DNA from: Cristatella mucedo
Taxonomy: Eukaryota > Bryozoa > Phylactolaemata > Cristatellidae
Length of the DNA stretch: 64,000 nucleotides
Reading direction: 5' to 3'
Assembly (NCBI GenBank): GCA_009760855.2
Contig: WPIO01000010.1
Coordinates: 636,501-700,500, forward strand
In this document: positions 22,951-34,420 of the stretch, piece after piece
How the letters are laid out: each line of letters opens with the position of its first letter
How positions within the stretch are numbered: the stretch's first letter is position 1
Notes under the pieces: generated by a model
Seen by the model: only the letters and a program-made list of their open reading frames with translations
Told to the model about the DNA's origin: nothing
Database searches by the model: none
Translations under genes and position numbers: made by a program

Positions 22951-24930
22951 AGTGCCTTGGCCGCAGGATTCAACAAATTATCGAAATCCACCAGAATCCA
23001 TTCTAAAAGCCTAAATTAACCAAAAACTGGTGGCGCAAAGTTCCAGTTTGATGGAATATTGTAGTACACCGTCAGTCGCTTTTATGTACCCACCACGTTT
23101 CTCCGCCATTGCGCTCATGCGTTCTCGTGCAAAAAGGCTGCAAAGACGCTGGCTTGCAGCCCAATTCACTGCAATCCACCTGCAAGCCACGTCAAATCCA
23201 CCACAAATTGGCTGTGAAAGGCCCTAACTAATATTGGATATGACAGTCCGCCATATTTCATGAGTACCCAAAAAATTTAGAGACATTTGCCACAAGGAAA
23301 GGGTACATTTTCCGCAAGGAACATTTGCCATAAGCCCGACGGAAGTGCTCCTTGACCGAGCTTCGGGCAGCTGCCCCGGCAAATGCCGCAGTCCACTAAA
23401 TTGCACGCAAAGCTAAAGAAATCCTGTGGAAAAAGCTTCTTTTTATTGCATGTTACTCTGTGACAAGTGTACTCACACAACTTTACGACAATAGGTTTAG
23501 CCGTTCTCTTGCAATGCGCTGCAATCGACCGCAACGGCCTCGGGAAATTTTACTATCCACCGCAAAACGACTAGAAATAGATTTCGCCGAGCTCCTGCAG
23601 GTATTGCACGTTAAAGCATGCGTTAATAAGTGCACACTCGCGTAAATTCAAGCCATTGCAATGCACAAATGCCGCAATCCAGTCTAATCCGCAGCAAATC
23701 ATCCTGAAATCGTCAGCGTGACGCTTCAATTTAGATAGCTCATAACAGTAGACTTATTTCGGAGCACCACAGACACCTCTACGATTACCAAGGATGACCG
23801 CAGATACCAAAGTGAGCCTACAACATTCCGAACCGCTCAATGGGCGCACGTTCCTAGACAATCCGCTGCAATCGACTGCAACTGTTTGTTCCTATACTGT
23901 AATCAACTGCAATCCTTGAAATTGCACATTATAGAAATTGCCTCTTCGGATACGGTGTACTCATATAGTTTCACTACAGTTGCCTAGTGCATTCACATGC
24001 AATGCAATCGACTGCAATGGCCCGGGCTTATACAGCAATATACTGCACTCCTCTACTAAATGCACAAAAAAACGGTTTCTCCAAGGTCCAAATTCGAATA
24101 CATATTGCCGCGAACTATCCTTAAAGTGCATCTATGTGATTTTAACTTGTTGCGAATTTACAATCTCAGGCAATGTAAGGCAATTGACAGCATTTTCTCG
24201 GCTCAAAGCCGCAATCCACTACAATTCACAGCAAATCGACCAGAAATTAGCAACTCAAATTATTGTTGCATAAACCGTTTCACTGCGTTCAACGTAAAAC
24301 CATTTATTTTCCAGCTATTTTGCACATTACTTATCTGGCTATGCACGGCAAGTGATAGCAATGGCCGGGACCAATGCCGGATAGACGCAAATCAACCAGA
24401 ATTGGAAGATCCAATTAAGGTTAAAGTCTCATTGGATACGTACAATTTCACTGGTTTTATAGTGCGCCCGCATAACTTTACCCCATTATGAGCGTTCAAA
24501 ATTAGGCAGTGAATGGCAATTGACGTCAATAGTCCGGTTAAATACTGCTACCCATTGTGATCCGCCGCAAATTGCCAGAAACTGGATGGACGACGCTCCA
24601 GCTTTTCTTGCGTACTTTGCGTACTTGCGCACTTCAACTTTTCAAGCGCTGTGCTTCGAGTGAAATCACATCATTTTAACCCATCACGCACGTGCAATCG
24701 CAGGCAATGCATGCCAATCTTCAGCAGAGACCCTGGCCAATACTGCAATCCGCCGTAAATCGACCAAACATTGACTTAGCGAAGGTCCAGGTCTCAGCAT
24801 AAAACACTTCAGAGTGTTCAAAGTGCAACCATTTTATTTTTCAAGCTACTTTGCACAGTAATCTCGGGCAACGCATGGCAATTGGCAGCAATGTCCTGGA
24901 CAGGTGCATCATAAACAGAGTGCAGGGCGA
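22950..24930. repeat. Degenerate tandem array, period about 170 bp
   Basis: Successive units share GGCAATGCAAGGCAATYGACWGCAATGG-like openings (recorded as GGCAATG and CAATTGACAGC) near 24003, 24168, 24349, 24507, 24703 and 24868, spaced 158-196 bp. This is followed by CCGCAATCCAC..CAAATCGACCAGAAATT and, in the better units, CATTTTATTTTTCAAGCTA..TTTGCACA. Weaker units extend left to about 22950 (GCAATCCACCTGCAAG, 23170; AATCCACCAGAATCC, 22985). Open frames inside it do not repeat in step and are not genes. Confidence 0.7.
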
Positions 24931-25077
24931 CTATAAATCCTATTGAGACCGTTCCCGAGCTGTTTTCTGTCTGCGTTTAACGGATCGTCATGAATTCACC
25001 GTACTTGCCAGGGCCTTTGCTGCCGATTGTCATGCATTGCCCGAGTTTTTACGTGCGCAATGTGAAATGAGGGATCC

Positions 25078-25082
<5 letters not shown>

Positions 25083-25150
<68 letters not shown>

Positions 25151-25460
25151 CTCTCTATCTTCGTCTCTCTATATCCGCCTCTCTCTTTCTCTATCTCCGT
25201 CTCTCTCTCTCTCTCTCTCTCTATCTCCGTCTGTCTGTCTCTCTCTCTTTCCATCTATCTCTCTCTCTCTATCTATCTATCTATCTCTATCTCTGCCTCT
25301 CAGTCTCCTTCTCTCTTCTGCCTCCGTCTCCCCCTGTATCAGTCTGTCTCCCTCTCCTTCTGTCTGTCTGTCTGTCTCTGTGTGTCTCTGTGGGTCTCTA
25401 TGTCTCCTTTTGTCTCCCTCTCCCTCTTTCTTGCTGTCTCTCTCTTTCTCTCTCATCATG
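25083..25460. repeat. Pyrimidine-rich CT/CTGT tract
   Basis: About 32 CT units at 25083-25147, then degenerate TCTCTATCTCCG and CTGTCTGT units to about 25460. The serine/leucine frame across it is an artefact. Confidence 0.95.
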
Positions 25461-26317
25461 CACTTCGGAGCAGCATTCCTGACGGCTACTGCATCGCGCA
25501 AGGAAAATGCCAAGAAAGAGATCAACACCAGTGCACTACTATCGTTCGGTCTAATGCTGTTGTCGCACAAAGGTGATTTTTCCTAAAAGAAATAAGGCAG
25601 AATATGAGAGAAGAAAGAATGAGCGAAAGTTTGCAGTCGGACTTTCACCTCCAAGTCAGAGTGGCTTGCTGCTCGCCGCAGCTTGGAGCAGCGTGAGCAG
25701 TTCTCTGCACTTCTCAGCTTTTCTTTCAATTATTTTTTTTTACCGGCGAGTCGCTATCGTTGCAAGTATAGGTCCGTTTCTTCTCGTCGGGGAACCCGCA
25801 GCAAGTTCAGCGGAGCTATCGAACACTTGTTGACTGAAACGACCAAATTAGTCCGTTACTATTTAGTTTGGATTTTAATTTCGGTTTTGCTCGTTTGGCA
25901 GAGACTACTAAAGAGCGCCGCGTATTCTACTTTTAACTAACTAGGTCTTTTTAATTGTATAGCTTGCACACATTCTGACAGCATTAAAACAGCACATTGT
26001 GCATTCGAGAGTGTGCATAAGAGAAGCTGGAACTGCCATTTGATGAGAGATCTTCCCCATTTTTTAATATTACTTACCTTTCTTTGGTCTAATGCGGCTG
26101 TCACTTAACGGTAGTGGCAACCGTATTTTTCTCGTTCCAAAAAGCAATCGCAATTGCGTAAGTCTTAAGCAGTTTAATACTCATTCTTATGCAGACACCA
26201 CGCGATGGGAGAGCAAAATTATCCTTGTTTCGCAATGATAATTAACATTAACCACTCTCAAATGACCTGCTCTCTTTTTTATGATGCTGGAAGCCGCTTT
26301 AAAGGCACCGCCGTTCT
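25461..26317. other. Unassigned region
   Basis: No coding exon or known repeat recognised. Confidence 0.3.
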
Positions 26318-27064
26318 GCGATCCTGCGTGTGCTACGAAAAATGGTAACCCAGCTCGTGCGCCTGGTACTCATAAAAGTCGGCTGCAAAATCTAAGCATT
26401 CGAAATCGCTTAGGCTTTTGAGTCGAGGTAAAGCTGGAATGCGAGCCTAATGCAATAAGCTAAGCCGTGCAGACGAGTCGTGGGCTGCCATGCGTTTGCG
26501 GAGAGCAGTTAGCTACAAGCGTCTGAATTGCCCTCTCGATGAACAAGCATCTGGCGTTCGACGCGTTCAGTTTCATAGACACTTTTAGCATCCTATTTAC
26601 AATCGCCATGACTTAGGCTGCAAAAGTCGGCGTCGGGGTTTGCAACGTCAAAAGCAACTCTTCGTCTACGCGTGATTCCAGCCAGCGTCAGCCAGTCTGC
26701 TCCTAGTCACATTCGGGATAAGAAGCTTCGATTTGTGGTTTCAAGCAAGAAATTTCTAATGGATCTCTCACCGCTAGTGTGGACGTAGGCGATGAGGAAG
26801 GTAGCATGAACGAACAGCACACGGAAGGGAGATCTCCCGGGGTTCGGCATAGTTCGAGGCAGCAGGGGTCACGAATTCACCGCGAGAGCAGCCCTAAGGT
26901 TTCGGAGGTGAGTTTTCTTCTATCGCTCGTCGCTTGTGTGGAGATTACACGTGGCCCCGCCCGACGCGCCACCCTGCCTCTTGGTAGCAAATGTTGCTTC
27001 ATGATTGCCCGAACTGGCTTCCGCGGGGGGGGGGGGAGGCTCGCCTGCGCGGTACCCAATATAC

Positions 27065-27065
<1 letters not shown>

Positions 27066-27162
<97 letters not shown>

Positions 27163-27166
27163 TAAA
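27066..27166. repeat. (TA)n-(TTTA)n microsatellite
   Basis: About 20 TA units followed by about 14 TTTA units. Confidence 0.95.
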
Positions 27167-28505
27167 GCAATGTGAGTTTTCTTCTGTTGCTCTTCCCTTG
27201 AGGACATGAGACCCCGCCGAACGCGTCGCCATCCCGTTCCTGCCCCCCCCCCGGGTCCGGGTTACGAACGTTGCTTCGCGAGTGCACCGTCGACCTGGGT
27301 AGCCCCGGGGACCGGTCTGCGTGGCTGGCATAAAAAACAGCGAGTCAGTTAAAAGGCATGTCGCAGTCGAAGCTCCAAGTGAAGTCTGCTACGGCTTCAA
27401 CTAATCTTTGGAGGCCGTAGTTAGCGTTGCCGCGGGGTTTGTAGCTTTGCCTTTAATGCGAAGCATTAGGCTTTCTAATTTTTCTAATTTCGTCTACGGA
27501 AACTTCCTCGTCTCCTGAACCAAAGTTTGACAAAGTTGCTAATGCGCTTTGGTTCAGACTCACCAAAAATAGAATGTAACTACATTCCAGGAAGGCGCTG
27601 CGTCAGTATGTAAAAATCAGTATCTGTTTCTGAAAGGTAGCTATTTTTGGAACGGATATGCTGCAATATTTTTTGTATCGGCGGGAGTAGAAAGGTGGGG
27701 CAGAGCGGTGCACCTAGGAAGCGCGTCTGAGCGCTTAGTTTCCAGAGGGGACAGCACCCAGCTTAGAGTGGCGCTAAAACGGCATTCCGTACTGCGTCCC
27801 TTAAGCTGGAGGCCCGTCAACCACGTGGTATTGGCGGCAGCGACGGAATTACGGGAAAGTTTACCCTTTGTTAAAATCAACTCTAACGTCGCCAGCTAAA
27901 CTTCAGCTACCTATAGCTACTAATTTCATTAAGTCACTGAAGAGTGTTAAGATTTGGCCATGTTGCTTTGAGTTATGTGTTCTGTTATTGCGGCCTGGGA
28001 CGGCACGAGATCGTCGGAGCGACAGCGTTACAAATTTCTAAAAGGTTCCATAGCACCCTAAGCGTAACAAATGTATATATAGGCGCTCTAATACGCCAGA
28101 CGGTGTACTTCGCTTAACGGCTTAAATGGTAAAATCAGTAGGAGGTCGACGCATTGACGCAAAGCAGTAGCAAAACAGTCGTTAAAAAACAATAGAGAAT
28201 GAGATAGGGAAATTATAGCAATGCGACTTATTGAACACTAAGAATCGACCACTGTTGTCCTGCCGCCGCTATAAGAAGAATTTTGTGCGAAGAGATATTT
28301 CATTGCAGGTTGCTAACATCGGAGAGATGTGGGACGTTTCTATGAAACGCCAAGCTGCTTTTCCTAAATTCGAAAACTCTGAATTGTCTCCTGTGAACGA
28401 CGGTTACCAGGAAATTAGTTCACTGCATGGGCTGGACATCAGTTTTGGCTCAGGCTACACAACACCTGGCGGCTCAGTCATAAACCTCTCCGCTTCTCTC
28501 GCAGA

Positions 28506-29057
28506 ATCGTCTAGCACGCCAGATGTTTGATGCTTGGAATCCGGGTGCAAGCAGCGAGCTCCGTATTGATGCACGAACGTATTGAGGTCAGAGCCGTTGT
28601 AGGACGAGTAGCTGAGCTTTCAAAAACTGTGGAAGCGTGCCTGGGTCCGCGGTACGCAGGAGGTGACACCGAATTAGACGTCCACAATGACGATGAGGTT
28701 GCGACTGTGAGGGCTGTGCGGCGGCAGGATCAAGAAGGCAGTGAGACCACTTCTCAGCAGGAAGATCTGAGCTCTGAGATAGCGCTACAATTTCAGGTGA
28801 TCATTGAGTTTCTCGTGGAACGGCTAAAGCTACAGCATGAGCGTCACTTGGAATGGATGCTGCAGTCGATCGAGTCTGCCACCGAACGGTGCCGCTCTCT
28901 AAGCACCATCAAGAAAGACAGAGCTAGAGCTGAGAAAGACAACGTCACGTTACGTAGGAGCTGGCTTGAACTCACTGCCAGACGTCAACGTCGGAGAGCG
29001 AGTGAGCTGAGTGCTCTGGCATTTCGGTTATCGAGCACGAGCGCTGCAAACACCTGA
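28506..29057 (+). pseudogene. Coiled-coil frame, copy B
   Basis: An open frame from 28527 to 29057 (176 aa) containing VLMHERIEVRAVVGRVAELS, the acidic ELDVHNDDEV, IIEFLVERLKLQHERHLEWM and a basic ARRQRRRASELSAL end. It is the intact counterpart of the broken copy A frame. Upstream, an acceptor-like CTCTCGCAG precedes QMFDAW, which aligns to copy A's QHFDAR but in a different frame, so B carries an indel near 28545. A separate upstream frame (28231-28530) also matches copy A after an acceptor-like CATTGCAG. Family not recognised. B could still be expressed from an internal start, but more likely both copies are relics. Confidence 0.45.
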
Positions 29058-29904
29058 GAGATCCCTAGTTTGTCCTTACGAACTGCACAACCGGCTGAAC
29101 AACTGAATGGCACCGTAGCTGAAATAGCTGAGGTGCACACAACTAATTCATTGGCTACCTGTGAGAGCATTGGCCAAATGTCCAACTTGCGGCCATCGGG
29201 AAGCTCCGGCTCAGGTCGTGTGTCAGTATGTCGAAGACTGTTGGCCTGCTTCCTGCCGAACCGGAATTAACAGCTCAGCCAACTGGGACGCCATTGCCTC
29301 TGCAGTCAACTAAGCTTCACTACTAATTACGATGTTAAGACTATCTTAAAACTAGAGACCTTCTCTTTCCATTTTTCACCTATTTACTTTACATCCCTCA
29401 AACTCTTTCGTTCTCTCTGCATGCTTCTAGTGTCAGCGTGCCAGACTGGGTTTTTTCAAACCTTTTATCGGTTTTTTATTTTCGTTGCTTCAAAACGATC
29501 CTATGCCAGCTCGGTTGAAATATCTACCAAATATAAGTTAATTACACTAATAACAATGGATCGTTTGAATGGCATCCTAAGATAACTTGATCGCTAACGC
29601 AATGCTTTGCAAATCATTAGAAAATAACGTATCCATAAGAGTTAGTGGCAGACATGGTATGAAACATGTAAGAAGCAGAATGAAACATGGGAAAACAGCG
29701 AGTGCCGTGCAATCGCCGCCATACTAAAGTAATAAACATGTCATAAACATGAAGACATTTATGAGCACCAGTTGGTAGGACCTCAGGCTTGTAGCATGCA
29801 ATGAATAATGGCAAGTGCCTATTCAAAATAAAGTGAAGCTAAAACAACAAGTTTGCTACTGCAAAGTTGGAGCTGACCAGTACAGATGAGATTTAAAACA
29901 ACAA

Positions 29905-30310
29905 TAAAAGCAATAATACGCTGTATTGCGTCCTCTGAAGCATTATCTTTTCCGCTTTCTTTATGTACATGCATTGCAAGCATGATAACACTGATAACAC
30001 GGTTATTTTGCTTTGTGTCAGCACGCATAAGCACAAAAAGGATAAATAATAAGGGCCCGGCAGAAGCTGCAAGAAATGTGTGAGTTTTTAGCTTATTTGT
30101 AACTGCCGTAAAGCAAGGGAATGTCTGACGTCGATTGGGAGTCATTTCCAGGATTTTGGAACATAAGAGCCAAAGGCAGAGTCGTCAAGCGATCAGAGAT
30201 CGGTTCGAGGCATAGGTAAGCGACTTGAGTCAGAAGAGCTACTGGTAAGATCCCGAGTCTGATTGGAGAGTATGTCTTATATGTAGGCTGGAGCAAGAGA
30301 ATGGAGATGC
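29905..30310 (-). mobile_element. L2-like LINE, copy 8 (diverged 3' part)
   Basis: Begins with AATAATACGCTG..CCTCTGAAGC, a decayed family tail. Then come GCACGCATAAGCAC, TTTCCAGGATTTTGGAACAT and TATGTAGGCTGGAGCAAGAG, each matching the 3' half of other copies. Confidence 0.6.
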
Positions 30311-30692
30311 AAGGTTGTTGCAGGTAACGACCGTAGCCGGTTGCGAGTTGTAGAATTTAGCGCATACAAGCTGGAGGCTCAATCAGCAAGCCATTTAAAT
30401 TTATCGAGAAGGGCACCTAGACGACCGGATGCGGTGGACCTGGTAGAGCGAGAAGAAGTCACTGGAGATCGGATTTGCAAGGTTACGCAAGCGAGTCAAA
30501 TGACCTTCATGCCGGACTGGGGCTCTTGAAATCCATTTGACGTTTGCCAGCGTGCCACTAAAGCTCTGAGAGAGGTGGTGCGGTATGGCTACTATGGCTT
30601 TAATGACAGACCAGACGAGCCGATGAGTTTTACGCCAGTTGAAGTCGACTAATGGCACGAGCTGGAGGTCCTGACTGGAAGGAATTACCAGA

Positions 30693-31422
30693 AAGTTGGT
30701 CCACGCATTCGTGACATCCCGTCTCGACTTCTGCAACTCACTGCTTACTGGCCCACCAGCATGTGCGATCAGGCGATTGAAGCTGGTGCAAAACTCCGCA
30801 GCTAGGCTTGTCCTTCGTGAACGTCGCAGTTGCCACATCACACCACTTCTCGCCGACCTGCACTGGCTCCCAGTCAAGCAACGGGTTGACTTCAAGGTTT
30901 TGTCGCGCACTTTTAGGTCACTTCGTTCTTTGGCCCCAGCCTATCTCTCACATATGCTCCCCCATCAGGCCAAGCATCGTACCACCTGCTTTTCGGGATC
31001 CAACAGTCTACAAATACCTCGTACAAACCTCAAATCCTTTGGAGACCGTGCTTTTAGTTCATATGCTCCCAAAGCTTGAAACTCCCTCCCGACCTGCGTC
31101 AGAACATCCCCTGACCTGACCACATTTAAAAAGAACTTAAAAACACACCTATTTAGGACAGCATTTAGTGGCCCCCTGTGATTCGTCCTTGATTAGCTCA
31201 TGCGTGCTAACACTGTGCATGCTGCCACTAACCACATTTGCATGCTGACCCTGTGCATGTCACCCCTAACCATGTTATTCATTTTGTTTGTTTATCAAGC
31301 ATGATTTTACTCACCATTCAATTGCATTTCCATTTGCAGCAAATGTAAAGCGCCTAGAAAGAGATTAAGTTCTCTGAGGGCGCTTTATCAAGTGCATTGT
31401 TATTATTATTATTATAGAAAAT
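30693..31422 (+). mobile_element. L2-like LINE, copy 7 (best-preserved 3' end)
   Basis: A continuous frame of about 127 codons from 30696 gives AFVTSRLDFCNSLLTGPPAC, LVQNSAARLVLRERRSCHIT, LHWLPVKQRVDFKVLSRTFR and FGDRAFSSYAPKA. The stop TGA falls inside what should be KAWNSLP, so the frame is broken by one codon. The 3' UTR words TGTGCATGTCACCCCTAACC and the tail GAGATTAAGTTCTCTGAGGG end in ATTATTATTATTAT. Sharp left boundary: 5' truncated. Confidence 0.88.
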
Positions 31423-33005
31423 AGATTCGATGTCACGAGCACATGCGAGATTAATGGTAAATCATCAAAAGATTTTAATTTAGTGCGAGGGACGGCCAGA
31501 TGACTAGACACATTACATTACATAAATAGACAAGGGGAAGCGGAACGGGCAAGGCGAAACCAGGGGTGGCAGCTTCCACCCCTGGCCCTGTAGGGAGCCG
31601 AGTCCGACACCCGGCCGGCGGCGCACCTGTGAGGCGGCTGGCCCCTAGGCGCTTGGCTAGACTGTACGACACCCATAAGCAATGGTGGGGGACTTCTCCA
31701 GACGTCACCCGTGCCACCCCGGAGCTCCGATCCTGGCTTCGCCTCTGGTTAGGAGCGAGAAAGTCGCATGGGTATACTGGTGCAATGCAAGTGAAGTTAC
31801 CTCAAAGCCAGACTGAGTGTTTTAGAATCGATTCCATACTTAATAGAGGGCAATTGAGGCACAGATAGAAGAGGTGTGATGTGGTACCTAAGCTGGTGAA
31901 GTCAACCCAGACGAGCCTTAAATTTGGCACCATTTGTATTTAGCACACAGTCCATGAGCCAGGCTAGTTATGCCTAAATAAAACAGCAAGTATTTAGCTT
32001 GAACATTTTGGATGACATGAGTTATCCGGCCACCTCTTTTTTCGGTGATGAGAAAAAGTTTGTGTCAGGCGCCATGAAGCATTTGGCGGTAAATGCATTA
32101 AACGAGTAAAGGGTACGTGATGCCGTATATTGGCTGTACAGCAAGTGAGTGTTGAGGTCTCATCGAAATTTGTGAAGGCTTGATAATAATACGGTAGCTG
32201 AGCCACGGACAGTGGATCTGGGAGCAGGCATTTAGTCACTTGCAATTGTTGCTGCAGCGTTGCATCACAGGGAAGGATGATATCACCTTTCCGGTCAGCC
32301 AAAAAGCCCCATTTCTAGTGGGCAACAAAGGGTTGATAGGGGTAGCAGGAGACTTTATTTCGGGTGCTTTAAGCCTTAGCCTGTCCTGGCGGCACTTATT
32401 TAGCATACTCATTTTACTTCAGTACGAGTTAGTACGATCGGCGTAGCTTTTAAATGAACAGCTGGCATTATCGCCGGAGAATTCTTAGTTTGCTGTTCAG
32501 TCAACAAGAATTACCAACTCAGAGGCTTAGATAGTTAGAGAAATAACTACGTTTTCTTCATGTGTATAGTAGAGAGATAATTACTTTATTAAAAATAGTT
32601 CTAACGGGTTTTCTGGATTCTTGTACCCAGCAGCTTAGAGATTAACTCAGAAATAGTCCCTTACTTATGATGGTTGAATTTAGCATTAATGCCTGTAGCC
32701 CCACTGGCAACACTCGTGCAGAATTCCGGGCATCAGCAGTTGTGAGCTCTTTTTCGCCACATTTATAGATACCACTCATCGCTAAGGTCACATTTTCAAT
32801 AAATATTCCAAAGCGACTTTATACTACGCAAGATCTTAGCTGTCTTGAGACAAATGAAGTTGCTCAACTAGCCTTATTCTAGGCGTGAATTTCCATCTAT
32901 TGATGGGCGCTCATACAGCTGCGCCGGTGATTCGCAGGGTAATCTACTTTGACGCCTTTTTCCGGATTATAGATTAGCCTTTTCTAGAATATTAATACAC
33001 TGACG
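31423..33005. other. Unassigned region with a GC-rich patch
   Basis: 31530-31760 is GC-rich with open frames on both strands that I cannot assign. It contains a small inverted repeat (CCAGGGGTGG..CCACCCCTGG at about 31560-31585). The rest is AT-rich and shows no gene. Confidence 0.35.
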
Positions 33006-33010
33006 CAGAG

Positions 33011-33200
33011 TGCTGTGTTTGTGCGGGCAGTCGCGAGCAGATCAAGACGGCTCAGATGGCAGATGATGCCGTTTATTGCGGAGACGCGGAACCGGGCCGC
33101 ACGGCCAGCAAGCGGGCCTGCAAGCAACTGCTGCAAGTCAGTGGGTCCACTGTCTCGACCGGAAGAGCTCGTTGGGTGGATAAGCCAGGCAGACCCAACA
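33011..33200 (-). repeat. 3' LTR (190 bp)
   Basis: Matches 34232-34415 nearly throughout (for example CACGGCCAGCAAGCGGGCCT and CTGCAAGTCAGTGGGTCCAC in both). It begins TGCTG, one change from the TGTTG of its partner, and ends CCCAACA. Confidence 0.9.
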
Positions 33201-33216
33201 TTCTCTCTTCCCAAAA
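33201..33216 (-). other. Polypurine tract
   Basis: GGGAAGAGAGAA on the minus strand directly abuts the downstream LTR, as needed for plus-strand priming. Confidence 0.85.
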
Positions 33217-33484
33217 GTGGCCGACTGAGCATCGGTTGGCTGCTAGAGGCCACGGGAAACCTGATCGTAAGAGGCACACCAAACCACGGCTTTTTGTGAC
33301 CAGCTTGATGAGTATGCCACCAGCTTTAAGTCACCGCAGTGGCATAGGCAGCGCCTTTCTCCCACAATCGGGATTGGGCGCGTGCCTCCTCCCATTTGCC
33401 GCGAGGGTTTCGGCAGTCTCCGTCGCCTTGGCGACTGCTTCTACATCGCCGGCTCTTCTTGCCCGCATAGCAGCTCTGGCAGCA

Positions 33485-34195
33485 CTAACCGGCTTCGTAA
33501 CAGGGCCGACCGGCGTAGCAGCGCTTCCCGTATCGCCGAACTCGACCGCTGCTGCCTTCACGCGGACGTCCGTCATCGGCAGGCAGGCCGTCCTGTGGGC
33601 CGCCGCCGTCGCAGATATCGTCCCCGTATACTGGCACACTCTTGTGCACAACCTCACGGATTGCCGTTTCGTGGACCAGCGCCTTCTCTTCCACAGCCTC
33701 GCAAGCCGCCGCCCGACAGGCCACTATGGTCCAGGCCGCCGCAGGTTGCTCATCCGCCGTCGCCGCCACTTGCTGCGGCTCTGGCAAAGTCCTGACAGGC
33801 ACTCGTGGCACAGACACGTTAGACGGCAGAAAATTTGTCCCGTTACTAGAGCTTATATCAAAGCTGAGTGAGCTCTTACAAATGCGACCTGAACAAGAAC
33901 ATCCTCCGCAAATGTAGCAAACCTCAGGCATAGAGGCAGAGGATGGAGGAAGAATCCTACTGACAAGTGCCACCAGGTCCAGTAGCTGGAGTTCCGCCGG
34001 TTTACGCGGAGCTACCTCCAGCTTGAGCATGGAATAAAACTTATCCGGAAGGATGCTTTTAAGCATTGCATTTCGTCGGGTCTCCTCTGAAATGTTTTTC
34101 TCCTCGCACAAGCTCTCAGCAATTGCGACGTAGTCTGCATACGTCTGCTCCCCGGACGCTGGCGGAGCTCACGTACCAGATTGAGTCGTATTCCA
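33485..34195 (-). pseudogene. gag: Truncated gag of the Ty3-type element
   Basis: Gag normally forms the intracellular retrotransposon particle. The readable frame (33485-34111 and slightly upstream) has TYADYVAIAESLCEEKNISE, RNAMLKSILPDKFY and LDLVALVSRILPP, a capsid-like helical region. It is followed by a zinc-knuckle-like CYIC-GGCS-C-SGRI-C in which the usual His is Cys. Upstream LNLVRELRQRP is one frame off, so a single-base deletion sits in a G-run near 34157. The N-terminal capsid half is missing. After the knuckle the frame stays open but has no recognised domain. A 271-codon frame on the plus strand over this element is a shadow. Confidence 0.7.
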
Positions 34196-34210
34196 AGTAA
34201 CGTGTTTTAC

Positions 34211-34230
34211 GAATCCCATTCTCGTCGCCA
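34211..34230 (-). other. Primer-binding site, probably tRNA-Ser
   Basis: TGGCGACGAGAATGGGATTC on the minus strand lies one base after the LTR. From known animal tRNA-Ser(GCU) 3' ends (..CATCCTCGTCGCCA) it is complementary at 19 of 20 positions. Confidence 0.8.
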
Positions 34231-34231
34231 C

Positions 34232-34415
34232 TGTTGTGTTTGTGCGGGCAGTCGCGAGCAGATCAAGACGGCTCAGGCAGATGCCGTTTATTGCTGAGAC
34301 GCGGAACCGGACCGCACGGCCAGCAAGCGGGCCTGCAAGCAACTGCTGCAAGTCAGTGGGTCCACTATCTCGACCGGAAAAGCTCGGCGGGTGGATAAGC
34401 CAGCTGGACCCAACA
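34232..34415 (-). repeat. 5' LTR (184 bp)
   Basis: Begins TGTTG and ends CAACA, a 5-bp terminal inverted repeat. It differs from the partner LTR by small indels (for example GATGGCAGATGATGCC versus GGCAGATGCC) and scattered substitutions. Confidence 0.9.
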
Positions 34416-34420
34416 CAGAG

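Larger units (their letters stand above)
26318..29900 (+). repeat. Diverged duplication, copy B
   Basis: Direct-oriented partner of 2640-6720. It differs by an AT/TTTA microsatellite at 27066-27166 flanked by a doubled segment, and by lacking the LINE that copy A has. The junction reads GACCTCAGGCTTGTAGCATG near 29780, the uninterrupted form of the LINE 1 target. Its own right end is interrupted by another LINE fragment at about 29905. Confidence 0.75.
33006..34420 (-). mobile_element. Small non-autonomous Ty3-type LTR retrotransposon with 5-bp target duplication
   Basis: A complete insertion of 1,405 bp (33011-34415) bounded by CAGAG target duplications at 33006-33010 and 34416-34420. Two LTRs in direct orientation (190 and 184 bp, high identity) start TGTTG and end CAACA in the better copy. 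Read on the minus strand, the upstream LTR is followed after one base by a primer-binding site, then a gag-derived segment, then a polypurine tract abutting the downstream LTR. There is no protease, reverse transcriptase or integrase, so mobilisation must have depended on a partner element. The size resembles TRIM elements, but it retains gag coding sequence. Confidence 0.9.

Noticed and set aside
25037..25576. 179-codon serine/leucine frame
   Set aside because: Translation of a CT-rich tract.
31566..31868. 100-codon frame in a GC-rich patch
   Set aside because: Open on both strands, with no recognisable domain, splice sites or repeat family.
33056..33871. 271-codon plus-strand frame
   Set aside because: Antisense shadow of the gag remnant and LTR; no known domain.
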